Source of the DNA: an uncultured Alistipes sp.
GTDB lineage: Bacteria > Bacteroidota > Bacteroidia > Bacteroidales > Rikenellaceae
Direction of reading: 5' to 3'
DNA: 14,556 bases
NCBI GenBank assembly: GCA_900549685.1
Contig: UROX01000050.1
Location: 1-14,556 of the forward strand
In this document: piece by piece, positions 7,334 through 14,556 of the stretch
How positions within the stretch are numbered: position 1 is the first letter of the stretch
Layout: every line of letters starts with the position of its first letter
Program-made: the position numbers and the translations under genes
Notes under the pieces: model-generated
Seen by the model: the letters and a program-made list of their open reading frames with translations, nothing else
Database searches by the model: none
Told to the model about the DNA's origin: nothing

Positions 7334-7987
7334 TTATTCATAAGGTAAGATTCCGATATTGTCCAGATGATAGCTGTATTCCAGGGCATGCACGACCCCG
7401 TTATAGGGCTGGATATCGCCCGAAGCGACCATATTGGTCGCCACCTGGGTCTTTTGATCCGCTTCGAGCGTCGTCATGTGCAGGCTCACGGGCCCCAGCC
7501 CGTCGACCCCCATATAGGGTTCTTGCTTGGTCCACAGCCAGACGTAGTTTCCGTAACGGGTCCGGCAGATCCGGCCGCCGCCGATGTATTCGCCCTTTTC
7601 GTTGAGTTCGATCCGTTCGATGTCGTCGCGCAGCATTCCGCCGTCGATCACCAGACTCAGCACGATGGTCCGGCACATCGCTTCGGGGATATCGGTGACC
7701 TGCCTGTAACCGGCCTCGTACCCCTTGCCGCCCTGAATCAACCACTGGCGGATGGAGTGGTTCGTGAGTCCCATGAAGGTAATGTCGTCATGGCGGAAGA
7801 CATCCTGCAGCCGGGCCCGGTCGATGATCTTCACGATCGAGTCCCAGTTGTAGGAATTGCTTTGCAGATAGGCGTACATATCGCCTTCGAAGTGCGGATC
7901 GGACACTCCCGTATCCAGATAATTGTATTTCGTCCCGCAGGAGAAAAGCGGAAAGACGAACAACAGGATGATGATATATTTTTTCAT
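7334..7987 (-). CDS. Fasciclin (FAS1)-like surface lipoprotein
   Basis: A 217-residue lipoprotein: signal peptide with lipobox LFSC, Cys17 as lipid site. The body looks like one FAS1 fold. Residues about 38-80 resemble the FAS1 start (MYAYLQSNSYNWDSIVKIID, then RARLQDVF and ITFMGLTNHSIRQWL, where canonical domains have TvFaPtn.Af). The end has PYNGVVHALEYSYHL, close to the conserved FAS1 H2 box (NGvvHvID..L.P). FAS1 domains mediate adhesion or ligand binding in other proteins; here the position directly after susD suggests an accessory ligand-binding or complex component at the outer membrane. It begins four bases after the susD stop and ends seven before the next start. The FAS1 assignment rests on motif resemblance; the middle of the domain is divergent. 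Confidence 0.75.
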   Translation of the reverse strand: MKKYIIILLFVFPLFSCGTKYNYLDTGVSDPHFEGDMYAYLQSNSYNWDSIVKIIDRARLQDVFRHDDITFMGLTNHSIRQWLIQGGKGYEAGYRQVTDIPEAMCRTIVLSLVIDGGMLRDDIERIELNEKGEYIGGGRICRTRYGNYVWLWTKQEPYMGVDGLGPVSLHMTTLEADQKTQVATNMVASGDIQPYNGVVHALEYSYHLDNIGILPYE

Positions 7988-7991
7988 GTCA

Positions 7992-9530
7992 TTATTTCAT
8001 TTTGGAGAGCCAGTAGGTATTCTGGATCATCAGGTCGTTGTCGGTGAACGCCGTTCTGGGTACGGGCAGATAGAGTGCCCCGTTGGCGATGTCCGTATCG
8101 GTCAGTGCCGCGAAACCCTCGCTCAGCTCCCGGCGCACGTAGTCGTTGCCGTTGCGCACGACGTCGTAATAGCGCTGTCCTTCGAGCAAAAGCTCCTTCT
8201 CCCGTTCGCGGAAAACCAGCAGTTGCAAATCGGCGGCGTTTTCCCCGGCGTCGGCATCCGGAAAGAGATTGGCCCCGGCCCGGCCGCGGATAAGGTTCAG
8301 GTCTTCGGCGGCCCCGGCCGTATCGCCCAGCTTCACCCGGCACTCAGCTCGCAGCAGGCAGATGTCCGCCAGACGGATCAGTACTTTGTTGCAGTCCATG
8401 TTCGAGAAGATCGGTTCGGTAGCACTCGATTGAAGATAATAGGTATTGCGCCATTTGTAGAGATAGGCCAGCCCGAGGGTATTGGCCTCCTGCGGATCGT
8501 CCGGCTTGTAGAAATAGGCCGTGCGGCGCTTGTCGCCCGCCCGGTACATCCGGTTCACCGTGTCGAGATAGAGCCCGAAATAGGCGTCCGCCACATCCTC
8601 CCGCTGGCTGTTGAGCATGACAGGATAGCTGATCATGAACGTTCCGGGCAGGAAATAGCCGGGACTCAGCTCGTAAAAATTGACCTCCGCCTCGAAGATG
8701 CTCTCTTCGCCGGTCCGGACCAATGTTTTTTGACAGACCTCCTCCGGATCGGCAGCCAATGTATAGGTCCCGATCTCGTCGGCATAGGCCGGGTCGAAGA
8801 AACGCGAACACCACGCCTCGGCTTCGCGGAGCGCCTGGCTGTCGCCCAGCACGGAGCCTTTCCAGGCGTAGAGATGAGCCAATACGGCCGCGGCGCTTCC
8901 CTTGCAACCGTATTGTTTCGAGACCAGCGCTTTGCCGCCGATGCCCCGCATCTCGCCGTATTTCGGCAGGATGTCATAGGCCCGCCGGGCGTAGGCGATC
9001 GCCGTGTCGATCACGGCTTTCGCCGGGCTTTTGGCATATTTGCCCGAATAAAGGCTGCCCTTCGTGATGACGGCATCGCCCCAGATGCGTCCCAGATACA
9101 TGTAGCAGACCGCCTTGGCGAAATGACACTGCCCGATGCAGAAATTCAGCCGGCCCGGATTGACACGCTCCGCCTTGTGGTAATTGTCCATGAAAAGGTC
9201 CGCAAGCGTGAGCACATTGTAGTATTTTTTCCATTGCTCCTGCCGGGAATCTGCCGCCACGGTATTTGGATCGAGGTTTCGAAGCCGTTCGTAAACCGAA
9301 GCCGTTCCGCTGATGCGGTCGATCGGGGCCCCCATGTATTCATGGTAGGGCACGGATAATAGCGTCTCGCGCAGCTGGCCGTGAATCTCGGCGACGGCCG
9401 AGAAGAGGTCTTCTTCGGTCTTGAAGAAATGTTCGAACGTTACCGAGTTTTTCGGTTCGAGGTCCAGCTCGCAGGAGACTATCATCGCCCCCGAGAGCAA
9501 TATGCAGAGATAGAAAATCGTCTGTTTCAT
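7992..9530 (-). CDS. SusD/RagB-family nutrient-binding outer membrane lipoprotein
   Basis: The lid partner of the SusC receptor: in the family it caps the barrel on the cell surface and helps capture ligand. The frame extends upstream, but the ATG at 9528-9530 is chosen because it lies five bases after the susC stop and begins a good lipoprotein signal (MKQTIFYLCILLSGAMIVSC), with Cys20 as lipid site. This gives 512 residues, usual for SusD. Near the N-terminus is the typical DLEPKNSVTFEHFF; the middle carries the TPR-like helices with the AKAVCYMYLGRIWGDAV segment. The C-terminal domain shows LADICLLRAECRVKLGD, LNLIRGRAG, and FREREKELLLEGQRYYDVVR, all strong SusD/RagB marks, ending in the family-typical LPVP and QNTYW. 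Only four bases separate it from the next gene. Confidence 0.96.
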   Translation of the reverse strand: MKQTIFYLCILLSGAMIVSCELDLEPKNSVTFEHFFKTEEDLFSAVAEIHGQLRETLLSVPYHEYMGAPIDRISGTASVYERLRNLDPNTVAADSRQEQWKKYYNVLTLADLFMDNYHKAERVNPGRLNFCIGQCHFAKAVCYMYLGRIWGDAVITKGSLYSGKYAKSPAKAVIDTAIAYARRAYDILPKYGEMRGIGGKALVSKQYGCKGSAAAVLAHLYAWKGSVLGDSQALREAEAWCSRFFDPAYADEIGTYTLAADPEEVCQKTLVRTGEESIFEAEVNFYELSPGYFLPGTFMISYPVMLNSQREDVADAYFGLYLDTVNRMYRAGDKRRTAYFYKPDDPQEANTLGLAYLYKWRNTYYLQSSATEPIFSNMDCNKVLIRLADICLLRAECRVKLGDTAGAAEDLNLIRGRAGANLFPDADAGENAADLQLLVFREREKELLLEGQRYYDVVRNGNDYVRRELSEGFAALTDTDIANGALYLPVPRTAFTDNDLMIQNTYWLSKMK

Positions 9531-9535
9531 AGCTG

Positions 9536-12500
9536 TTAAAGATTGATCGTCAGACCGATGGTCCATTTACGCGAAAGGGGATAAGCCGCACCGTTGTCAA
9601 TACCGGTGTAGACGCTCACTACTTCGGGGTCCAGGCCCGAATAGTTGCTCAGCGTAAAGAGATTCTCGCCCGTCACGAACACGCGCAGTCCCGAAAGTCC
9701 GACCTTGCGTGCAATACGCTGGGGTAGCGTGTAACCCAATGTCAGTTGCTTGAGTTTGCAGTAATGCACCTTTTCCAGATTCGACGAGAACATTCCAGTA
9801 TATTGGATGGCTGCATTGGGATAGAAGCCGTAGGCAGGGAACATAGGGTTGTCGCCAGCCTGCTGCCAGAAATCGTCCGGGCTTACCTGCGAAAAGATCG
9901 GGCGCGACGTATGGTCCTCACCCTGAGCTGTCTTGTATCGGAACGTGTTGACCATGTTCCGCCCCAACGTGAAAGTGAGGAAGAAGGTCAGGTCGAAATT
10001 CTTCCAGCGGAGCTCATGGGCCCAGCCGCCGTAAATGGTCGGCAGCGCACTGCCCGCATAGTAGCGGTCGTCTTCGTTGATCTGCCCATCGCCGTTCAGG
10101 TCCGCAATTTTGCGCATGCCCGGCTTGAACGAGTAGGCATCGTCGCCGTCGGGAGAGAGCAGGTGTTTCTTGCCTTCCTCGTCGTAATAGAACGGAACGT
10201 CGGCTTCGTTCTGGATGAATCCCTCGTCTTTATAAAGCCAGATGCCGCTCAACGGCTTGCCGATAACCATTCCAGCTGCGATGTCCATCCCCGAATAACT
10301 TTCCCGAAAACAGTTCCAGTTCCGGGCAATGTTTAAGCGCGTACGCCAGGAGAGGTTCTCCTTGCGGATGATGTCCACCTTGGCCTCGATCTCCAGGCCG
10401 TCGTTGGAAACAGCCATGGCATTGCGCCACTGAACATTAGCCTCACCGTACATGTCGCCCGGCATGGGTACCCGGTAGATCAGCGACTTGGTGTATTTGT
10501 GATACCAGTCGACGCTCAACGAGAAACGGTGGTTGAACATATCCAGGTCCAGTCCTACGTCATATTGGTCGGCTTGTTCCCAGCGCAACTTACGGTTGAC
10601 CACCCCCGACGGGCGCATTCCCTGCACTCCGTCGAACTTGTAGCCCGGTTCCATCAAGCCCTGGGCCAGATAGGGAATGCCGAACTGGCTGCCGGTTTGT
10701 CCCCAGCTGGCGCGCACCTTGCTGAAATCGAGCCACCAAGCCCATTTCATGAACTTCTCCTCGGAGAAAGCCCATCCGACGGCTACCGAGGGGAAAGTCG
10801 CCCAACGGACTTCCGGACCGAATACTGAGGAGCCGTCGCGGCGCAGCGTGGCTTCCAGCAGATACTTTTCGTCGTAGTTGTAGGCGATGCGGCCGAAATA
10901 GCTGGTCATGGCTGTCTCTGTGAAATTGGACTGATAACGCATCGTCGCCCGGTAATAGTCCGATACAGGATCGTAGATCATATCGGGAAAGGCACTCGAC
11001 ACGTAATAGACGTTGTCGCTCGGCCCGCCTAGTCCGTAGCCACCGATCGTCCAGATCTTGTTGGCGTCGAATGACAGTCCGGCCAGCAGGTCGAAATTGT
11101 AGCTCCCCGCCGAAAAGTTATAGTTGATAAGATTCTCGTTGGAAAGAAGAATATCCCGCTCGACCGTACCTGTCGATTTGCTTTCACGGTACGTAGGATC
11201 GAGGTAGCTTGGCCGGAAGAAATTCTGGTTGACCTGGTTGAAATCCATTGACGCTGAGGTCGAGACTGTCAGCCCAGGAATAATCTGCCAGGAGAGCACC
11301 ATACTCTCTCGTAACCGGTAGGAGGTGTTCTCCTCCGACTGCCCGTTGAGTATCTGGAGAACCTTCTTCTCGACCGAACCGCCGCCGGAATAGAGCGAGG
11401 ACTGATATCTGGGGTCGACCGTCAGCGACTCGAAGGCGCCGCCGGCACCGCCGCCCTGCCCGCGGCTGCGGTCTGTATAGGCCAGGTAGGTGCGGTTGTC
11501 GAGCGTCAGGTTCTTGACTGGTTTGACCGAGAGGTTGACGATGACGTTCCCGCGCAGGAAATCGCTGCCCGGCATGATGCCTGTCTCCTTGTAGACGCCG
11601 CCGCCCACCAGATAATTCATCGTCGCATTGCCGCCGCTGGCTTGGATATTGGCGTTGATGACCTTGCCCTTGCGGAACATGTATTTGTACCAGTTCGTCG
11701 AATTGTTGTAGAATGCGTTGAGCGAATCCTGCACCAGCGGCAGGGCTTCCATACCCTGCCCGCGGTTCCAGAACAAGTCGAAGTTCACGCCGTTGAGAGC
11801 CGCCTCTTCGTAGGAGGTCGGGTATTTATAGGTTCCGGAAGACTTGTCGTAATAGGCCCCGCTGGTCGCCATCGCCATCCGCATGTAGTGCATCCGCTCC
11901 ATACGTCCGCCCAGCTGGTCAGGCGCCACCGGGAGCTCGGCGACCGAGTAGGAGACGTTTGCTGAGAAGGTTGCACGCCCTTCGCGGCCCTTTTTCGTCG
12001 TGATGAGGATCACGCCGTTCGCGGCTCGCGAACCGTAGATCGCTGCCGAAGCAGCGTCCTTGCAGACTTCGACCGATTCGATCGTCGAAGGGTCGATCTC
12101 GGCAATGGTGTTGGTTCCGGTCACGGGCGAAGTGAACGAATGCACGGGAACACCGTCGATCACGTAAAGCGGCGCTCCCGAACTCTTGTATCCGGCTTCG
12201 TCGTCGAGCAGCGAGTTGTAGCCGCGAATGGTCATGGAGGTTGATCCGCTGCCCGGCGATCCCGACTGCTGCATGACACCCAGACCGGCCACACGCCCCT
12301 GTAACATGATATCGAGGCTCGGAGCTGGAACATCTTGCAAATCCTCGGCCTTCACGGTGGAGATGGCCCCGACGACCTGACGTTTCTTGCGCACACCGTA
12401 ACCGATCACGGTCACCTCATCGATGGCAGTGTCCTCCTCCAACCGAACCTCGACCTCTGTGCCCGCCTGGAATTTCTGGCTCTTGGATTTATACCCCACG

Positions 12501-13030
12501 AAACTGACTTTCAGGAGACCTGACTCGACAGGCGATGCGATGATGAAACAACCTTGCGTATCGGCCGTGGTTCCCAGAGTTTTGCCGCCGGCGTCAATGA
12601 TAACGGTAGCTCCGGGCATATGTGCTCCCTTTGCATCGAGGACGCGGCCCTTCACCTCGAAGGTTTGAGGCTTTGGCGCTTCGGCCTGAATTTTTTCCGA
12701 CCGTCGGATAACCACCTGATTGCCGACGAGGGCGTAATCGAGTCCGACGGAGGGCAGGATGCGGTCGAGTACCTGCGTAAAAGGCACGTTTCGGCCCGAA
12801 GCGGAAACGCGCTTCTTACCCTGAACCAGTTCTGCATTGTAAAGGAACTTAACTCCGGTCTGACGCCCCAGCTCCTCGAACAATTGTTCCAACGGAACGG
12901 ATTCCAGTTTCAGGTCCACGGTCTTGACTCGCTGAGCAACGGCCGGAGTGTACATCCCGGCCGCCAACAGCAGGACCCATACCCAAGAACGGATCCGCCG
13001 AACAGCACTTTGTGGAGAATTCATTTGCAT
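9536..13030 (-). CDS. SusC/RagA-family TonB-linked outer membrane receptor with STN signalling domain
   Basis: An outer-membrane importer of 1164 residues. Order of parts: signal peptide 1-32 (hydrophobic WVWVLLLAAGMY, cleavage near AVAQ); STN domain about 36-111 (PLEQLFEELGRQTGVKFLYN), the module that contacts FecR; carboxypeptidase-regulatory-like domain about 125-197; TonB-box-like DEVTVIGYG at 204-212; plug about 215-347 with LQGRVAGL, PLYVIDGVP and YGSRAANGVILITTKKG, all SusC hallmarks. The rest is a 22-strand-type barrel ending in an aromatic, strand-like C-terminus (KWTIGLTINL). Near residues 973-985 is the SusC signature DLNGDGQINEDD, which looks like a calcium-binding loop. The STN domain accounts for the length above 1000. 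ATG at 13030 is used; a second ATG at 13024 also keeps the signal peptide. It pairs with susD five bases downstream. The substrate cannot be read from sequence. Confidence 0.96.
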   Translation of the reverse strand: MQMNSPQSAVRRIRSWVWVLLLAAGMYTPAVAQRVKTVDLKLESVPLEQLFEELGRQTGVKFLYNAELVQGKKRVSASGRNVPFTQVLDRILPSVGLDYALVGNQVVIRRSEKIQAEAPKPQTFEVKGRVLDAKGAHMPGATVIIDAGGKTLGTTADTQGCFIIASPVESGLLKVSFVGYKSKSQKFQAGTEVEVRLEEDTAIDEVTVIGYGVRKKRQVVGAISTVKAEDLQDVPAPSLDIMLQGRVAGLGVMQQSGSPGSGSTSMTIRGYNSLLDDEAGYKSSGAPLYVIDGVPVHSFTSPVTGTNTIAEIDPSTIESVEVCKDAASAAIYGSRAANGVILITTKKGREGRATFSANVSYSVAELPVAPDQLGGRMERMHYMRMAMATSGAYYDKSSGTYKYPTSYEEAALNGVNFDLFWNRGQGMEALPLVQDSLNAFYNNSTNWYKYMFRKGKVINANIQASGGNATMNYLVGGGVYKETGIMPGSDFLRGNVIVNLSVKPVKNLTLDNRTYLAYTDRSRGQGGGAGGAFESLTVDPRYQSSLYSGGGSVEKKVLQILNGQSEENTSYRLRESMVLSWQIIPGLTVSTSASMDFNQVNQNFFRPSYLDPTYRESKSTGTVERDILLSNENLINYNFSAGSYNFDLLAGLSFDANKIWTIGGYGLGGPSDNVYYVSSAFPDMIYDPVSDYYRATMRYQSNFTETAMTSYFGRIAYNYDEKYLLEATLRRDGSSVFGPEVRWATFPSVAVGWAFSEEKFMKWAWWLDFSKVRASWGQTGSQFGIPYLAQGLMEPGYKFDGVQGMRPSGVVNRKLRWEQADQYDVGLDLDMFNHRFSLSVDWYHKYTKSLIYRVPMPGDMYGEANVQWRNAMAVSNDGLEIEAKVDIIRKENLSWRTRLNIARNWNCFRESYSGMDIAAGMVIGKPLSGIWLYKDEGFIQNEADVPFYYDEEGKKHLLSPDGDDAYSFKPGMRKIADLNGDGQINEDDRYYAGSALPTIYGGWAHELRWKNFDLTFFLTFTLGRNMVNTFRYKTAQGEDHTSRPIFSQVSPDDFWQQAGDNPMFPAYGFYPNAAIQYTGMFSSNLEKVHYCKLKQLTLGYTLPQRIARKVGLSGLRVFVTGENLFTLSNYSGLDPEVVSVYTGIDNGAAYPLSRKWTIGLTINL

Positions 13031-13053
13031 ATCTATTCAGATTAGAATCGTTT

Positions 13054-14199
13054 TCAACGGAATATCAGCATGCCGTCCTCATACGTGATGGCCAGTTCCT
13101 TCGTATGGGCGAAAAAAGCCGCGACCTCTTCCAGCGAACTGCTCCGGGAAATGGAGCCGGAAAACCGCAACGTTTTCCGGGAGGGATTCTCGAAAACCAC
13201 GCGGCAACCATACCAGTGCGCCACCGACTCCATGATCTCCTCCAGACTCCTGTCCCGAAAAACGAACAGTCCGTCCATCCAGGCGGTATATTCGGAGGTA
13301 TCCACTGTCCGGGTATCGATGTCCCCGCCGTCCTGCGTCGCCTGCATTCCGGGCAAAAGCGCAACCTCCCCGGCATCCGGACCGCCCACCGAGACCGAAC
13401 CCCGGACCAGCGTGGTCACCTGCGCCGAGATTTCGCCGTAACAGTTCACGTTGAATTCCGTACCGGTGACCCGCACGTAACGCCCGTCCGTGCGAACGAC
13501 AAACGGCCGGGCGGTGTCCTTGCTGACGATAAAATAGCCCTCGCCGGAGAGAAAAACTTCGCGCAGGCCCGTTGCAGGAAACCGGTCAGGGAACTGCAAG
13601 GTCGAACCCGCATTCAGGCAAACGCGCGTTCCGTCATCGAGCCGGACCTCGAAACGCCTGCCCGAAGGGACGGACACCGTATTGAGGGCCGTCTGCTCCG
13701 AAGCGCTTGCATCGAGAGCCATTACGGTCATGCCCTCGGCATCGCCCTGCACGAGCGCTCCGGCCAACTCGATATGGCAAAGTGTATCCAGAGCCACCGC
13801 TTCACCGGAAGCCCGGCGGAACTGAACGATCGTATCGGGAAGGGTTTGGGTCAGCGTCACGGCGGAGGCATCCGGGAATTCCGGAGCGTCGAACGTCAGC
13901 AGAATGCCGGCAAGAAGAGCTGCAGCCGCGCCGGTCAGCGGAATAACGATGCGGGACAGACGGTGTCCGCGGGTGCGTTTTTCAACGCGGCGCCAAGCCC
14001 GATTGGTATCGAATCCGCGCATCTTGTCGACACGCCGCCGCAACGATTCGGCGTCCGAAAAGGAGTCCAGCAACCGACGGTTGGAGGGGCTGCATGCGGC
14101 CCACTGCTCCAACTCCTGACGCTCGCTCTCCGCAAGTGCACCGGTAAGAAATCCGACGATCAATTCTTCGATCCGTTCGGACGATAAATGACGGGACAT
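13054..14199 (-). CDS. FecR-family anti-sigma factor (membrane signal transducer)
   Basis: A 381-residue inner-membrane regulator. Residues 1-80 form the cytoplasmic part, which in the family holds the adjacent ECF sigma factor; residues about 82-103 (IVIPLTGAAAALLAGILL) are a single membrane helix. The periplasmic part has the FecR domain at about 172-270, with VPSGRRFEVRLDDGTRV, the LSGEGYFIV motif and VTGTEFNVNCY. The C-terminal DUF4974-like domain spans about 312-381 and in the family resembles the STN fold. In this family the periplasmic part contacts the STN domain of the receptor and relays ligand occupancy to the sigma factor. The gene lies between the sigma and susC genes, 75 bases after the first and 23 before the second. 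The ATG at 14199 is preceded by a purine-rich GGGAAAAAGAG that may serve as the ribosome site. Confidence 0.93.
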   Translation of the reverse strand: MSRHLSSERIEELIVGFLTGALAESERQELEQWAACSPSNRRLLDSFSDAESLRRRVDKMRGFDTNRAWRRVEKRTRGHRLSRIVIPLTGAAAALLAGILLTFDAPEFPDASAVTLTQTLPDTIVQFRRASGEAVALDTLCHIELAGALVQGDAEGMTVMALDASASEQTALNTVSVPSGRRFEVRLDDGTRVCLNAGSTLQFPDRFPATGLREVFLSGEGYFIVSKDTARPFVVRTDGRYVRVTGTEFNVNCYGEISAQVTTLVRGSVSVGGPDAGEVALLPGMQATQDGGDIDTRTVDTSEYTAWMDGLFVFRDRSLEEIMESVAHWYGCRVVFENPSRKTLRFSGSISRSSSLEEVAAFFAHTKELAITYEDGMLIFR

Positions 14200-14234
14200 A
14201 GCTACTCTTTTTCCCTTTATTACACGAAACCGGG

Positions 14235-14276
14235 AAAAAAGACTAAATCCGAAGCGAAAAAAGTTGAAAAAATTTT
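14235..14276. other. Three A6 tracts in helical phase, between sigma and anti-sigma genes
   Basis: The 75-base gap holds runs of six A at 14235-14240, 14257-14262 and 14267-14272, the last followed by TTTT. Their starts are 22 and 10 bases apart, close to two and one turns of the helix, a pattern known to bend DNA. On the transcript they read as three U6 runs. No convincing Bacteroidota -7/-33 promoter (TAnnTTTG with TTTG) was found here, and no stem precedes the U runs, so a promoter or a terminator is not called. Confidence 0.5.
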
Positions 14277-14556
14277 AGAGACAGAGCAGATTCTTGCAAA
14301 AATGCAGTTTAAGCAGCATCTTGCCCCTCATCTTCTGGGCCCGCACCGTATTGACGCTCAATCCGAGTCGATCGGCCACCGACTCGTTATCCCAGCCGTT
14401 GACATAACTCAAACGCATTACCTGCCGGCATTGCGGCGGCAGGTCGTCGATCCGCGCTATCAACCGCCGGATCACCTCGGCGGAAACAATCTCTTCCGCA
14501 GCATCGTCCGTATCAGCGCAGGAGAGCAGTATGTCCGGGGGGGGGAATGCCACTGC
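14275..14556 (-). CDS. ECF RNA polymerase sigma factor, C-terminal part (partial at window edge)
   Basis: The last 93 or so residues of a sigma-70 family factor of the extracytoplasmic function type; the N-terminal region 2 lies beyond the right edge. Sigma region 4 is clear: a helix ending in DDLPPQCRQVMRLSYVNGW, then the DNA-reading helix-turn-helix ESVADRLGLSVNTVRAQKMR. This matches the Bacteroidota FecI-like sigma factors that sit beside FecR and SusC genes and recruit RNA polymerase to the operon. A GTG at 14551-14553 opens the visible frame but is almost certainly internal, because region 2 would be missing and such factors are usually about 160-200 residues. The linker before region 4 contains Pro-Pro-Pro coded by a run of nine C, a possible slippage site or sequencing error. 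The stop lies 75 bases before the anti-sigma gene. Confidence 0.9.
   Translation of the reverse strand, partial: AVAFPPPDILLSCADTDDAAEEIVSAEVIRRLIARIDDLPPQCRQVMRLSYVNGWDNESVADRLGLSVNTVRAQKMRGKMLLKLHFCKNLLCL
14537..14545 (-). repeat. Homopolymer tract of nine C (coding strand) inside the sigma factor gene
   Basis: Nine consecutive G on the plus strand, so nine C in the coding strand, span the codons for Phe-Pro-Pro-Pro in the linker between sigma regions 2 and 4. A one-base gain or loss would shift the frame and remove region 4. It may be a phase-variable tract, or a homopolymer length error close to a sequence end. Confidence 0.85.

Noticed and set aside
7923..9359. Plus-strand open frame of 478 codons
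   Set aside because: Antisense to the SusD and FAS1 genes, with no recognisable motif or ribosome site.
13012..14187. Plus-strand open frame of 391 codons
   Set aside because: Antisense to fecR, whose membrane helix and FecR motifs are clear.
14235..14276. U-tracts after the sigma gene as a terminator
   Set aside because: No GC-rich stem precedes the U runs, and sigma and fecR genes are normally co-transcribed.
14551..14553. GTG as the true start of the sigma factor
   Set aside because: It would leave out sigma region 2, and the frame stays open to the window edge; the gene is better read as cut by the edge.

Overview
The window reads as one long minus-strand operon from a Bacteroidota genome, most likely an intestinal Bacteroidales. 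The evidence is a SusC/SusD pair, a FecI/FecR-type sigma/anti-sigma pair, several short lipoproteins with a Bacteroidota-style signal peptide, and few Shine-Dalgarno sites. The moderately high GC of the main genes would fit an Alistipes-like (Rikenellaceae) genome, but that placement is inference. No tRNA, rRNA, CRISPR array or intact insertion sequence was seen.

Reading right to left (direction of transcription): the C-terminal half of an ECF sigma factor runs off the right edge (14275-14556) and carries a run of nine C on its coding strand. A FecR-like anti-sigma factor follows (13054-14199), then a SusC TonB-dependent receptor with an N-terminal STN signalling domain (9536-13030) and its SusD lipoprotein (7992-9530). 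Next come a fasciclin-like lipoprotein (7334-7987), a small unassigned lipoprotein (6895-7326), a thioredoxin-fold protein with a CVYC motif (5613-6887), and a 944-residue M16 zinc peptidase (2775-5609). The last two genes are a TIG-domain lipoprotein (1498-2778) and a BIG2-domain lipoprotein (433-1464). A strong hairpin plus T-tract at 371-409 closes the unit. Gaps between genes from susC to the TIG gene are 7 bases or less, and one junction is an ATGA overlap, so co-transcription is very likely.

How the genes may work together: the STN domain, FecR and sigma factor form the standard trans-envelope signalling chain, in which ligand binding at the receptor activates transcription of the operon. 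SusC/SusD import a ligand, and four further lipoproteins (FAS1, unassigned, TIG, BIG2) are candidates for extra surface ligand binding. No glycoside hydrolase, polysaccharide lyase or sulfatase is present. The only enzymes are a periplasmic-type thioredoxin and an M16 peptidase, so the cargo is more likely a peptide or small (possibly disulfide-bonded or metal-carrying) protein than a glycan. This resembles in logic the proteobacterial Fus ferredoxin-import system (TonB receptor plus M16 protease FusC), though homology of the whole system is not claimed.

The left end (1-432) is different: AT-rich at the edge, with the operon terminator, a second small inverted repeat, and a short coiled-coil reading frame (38-316) that may be a small gene or a remnant.
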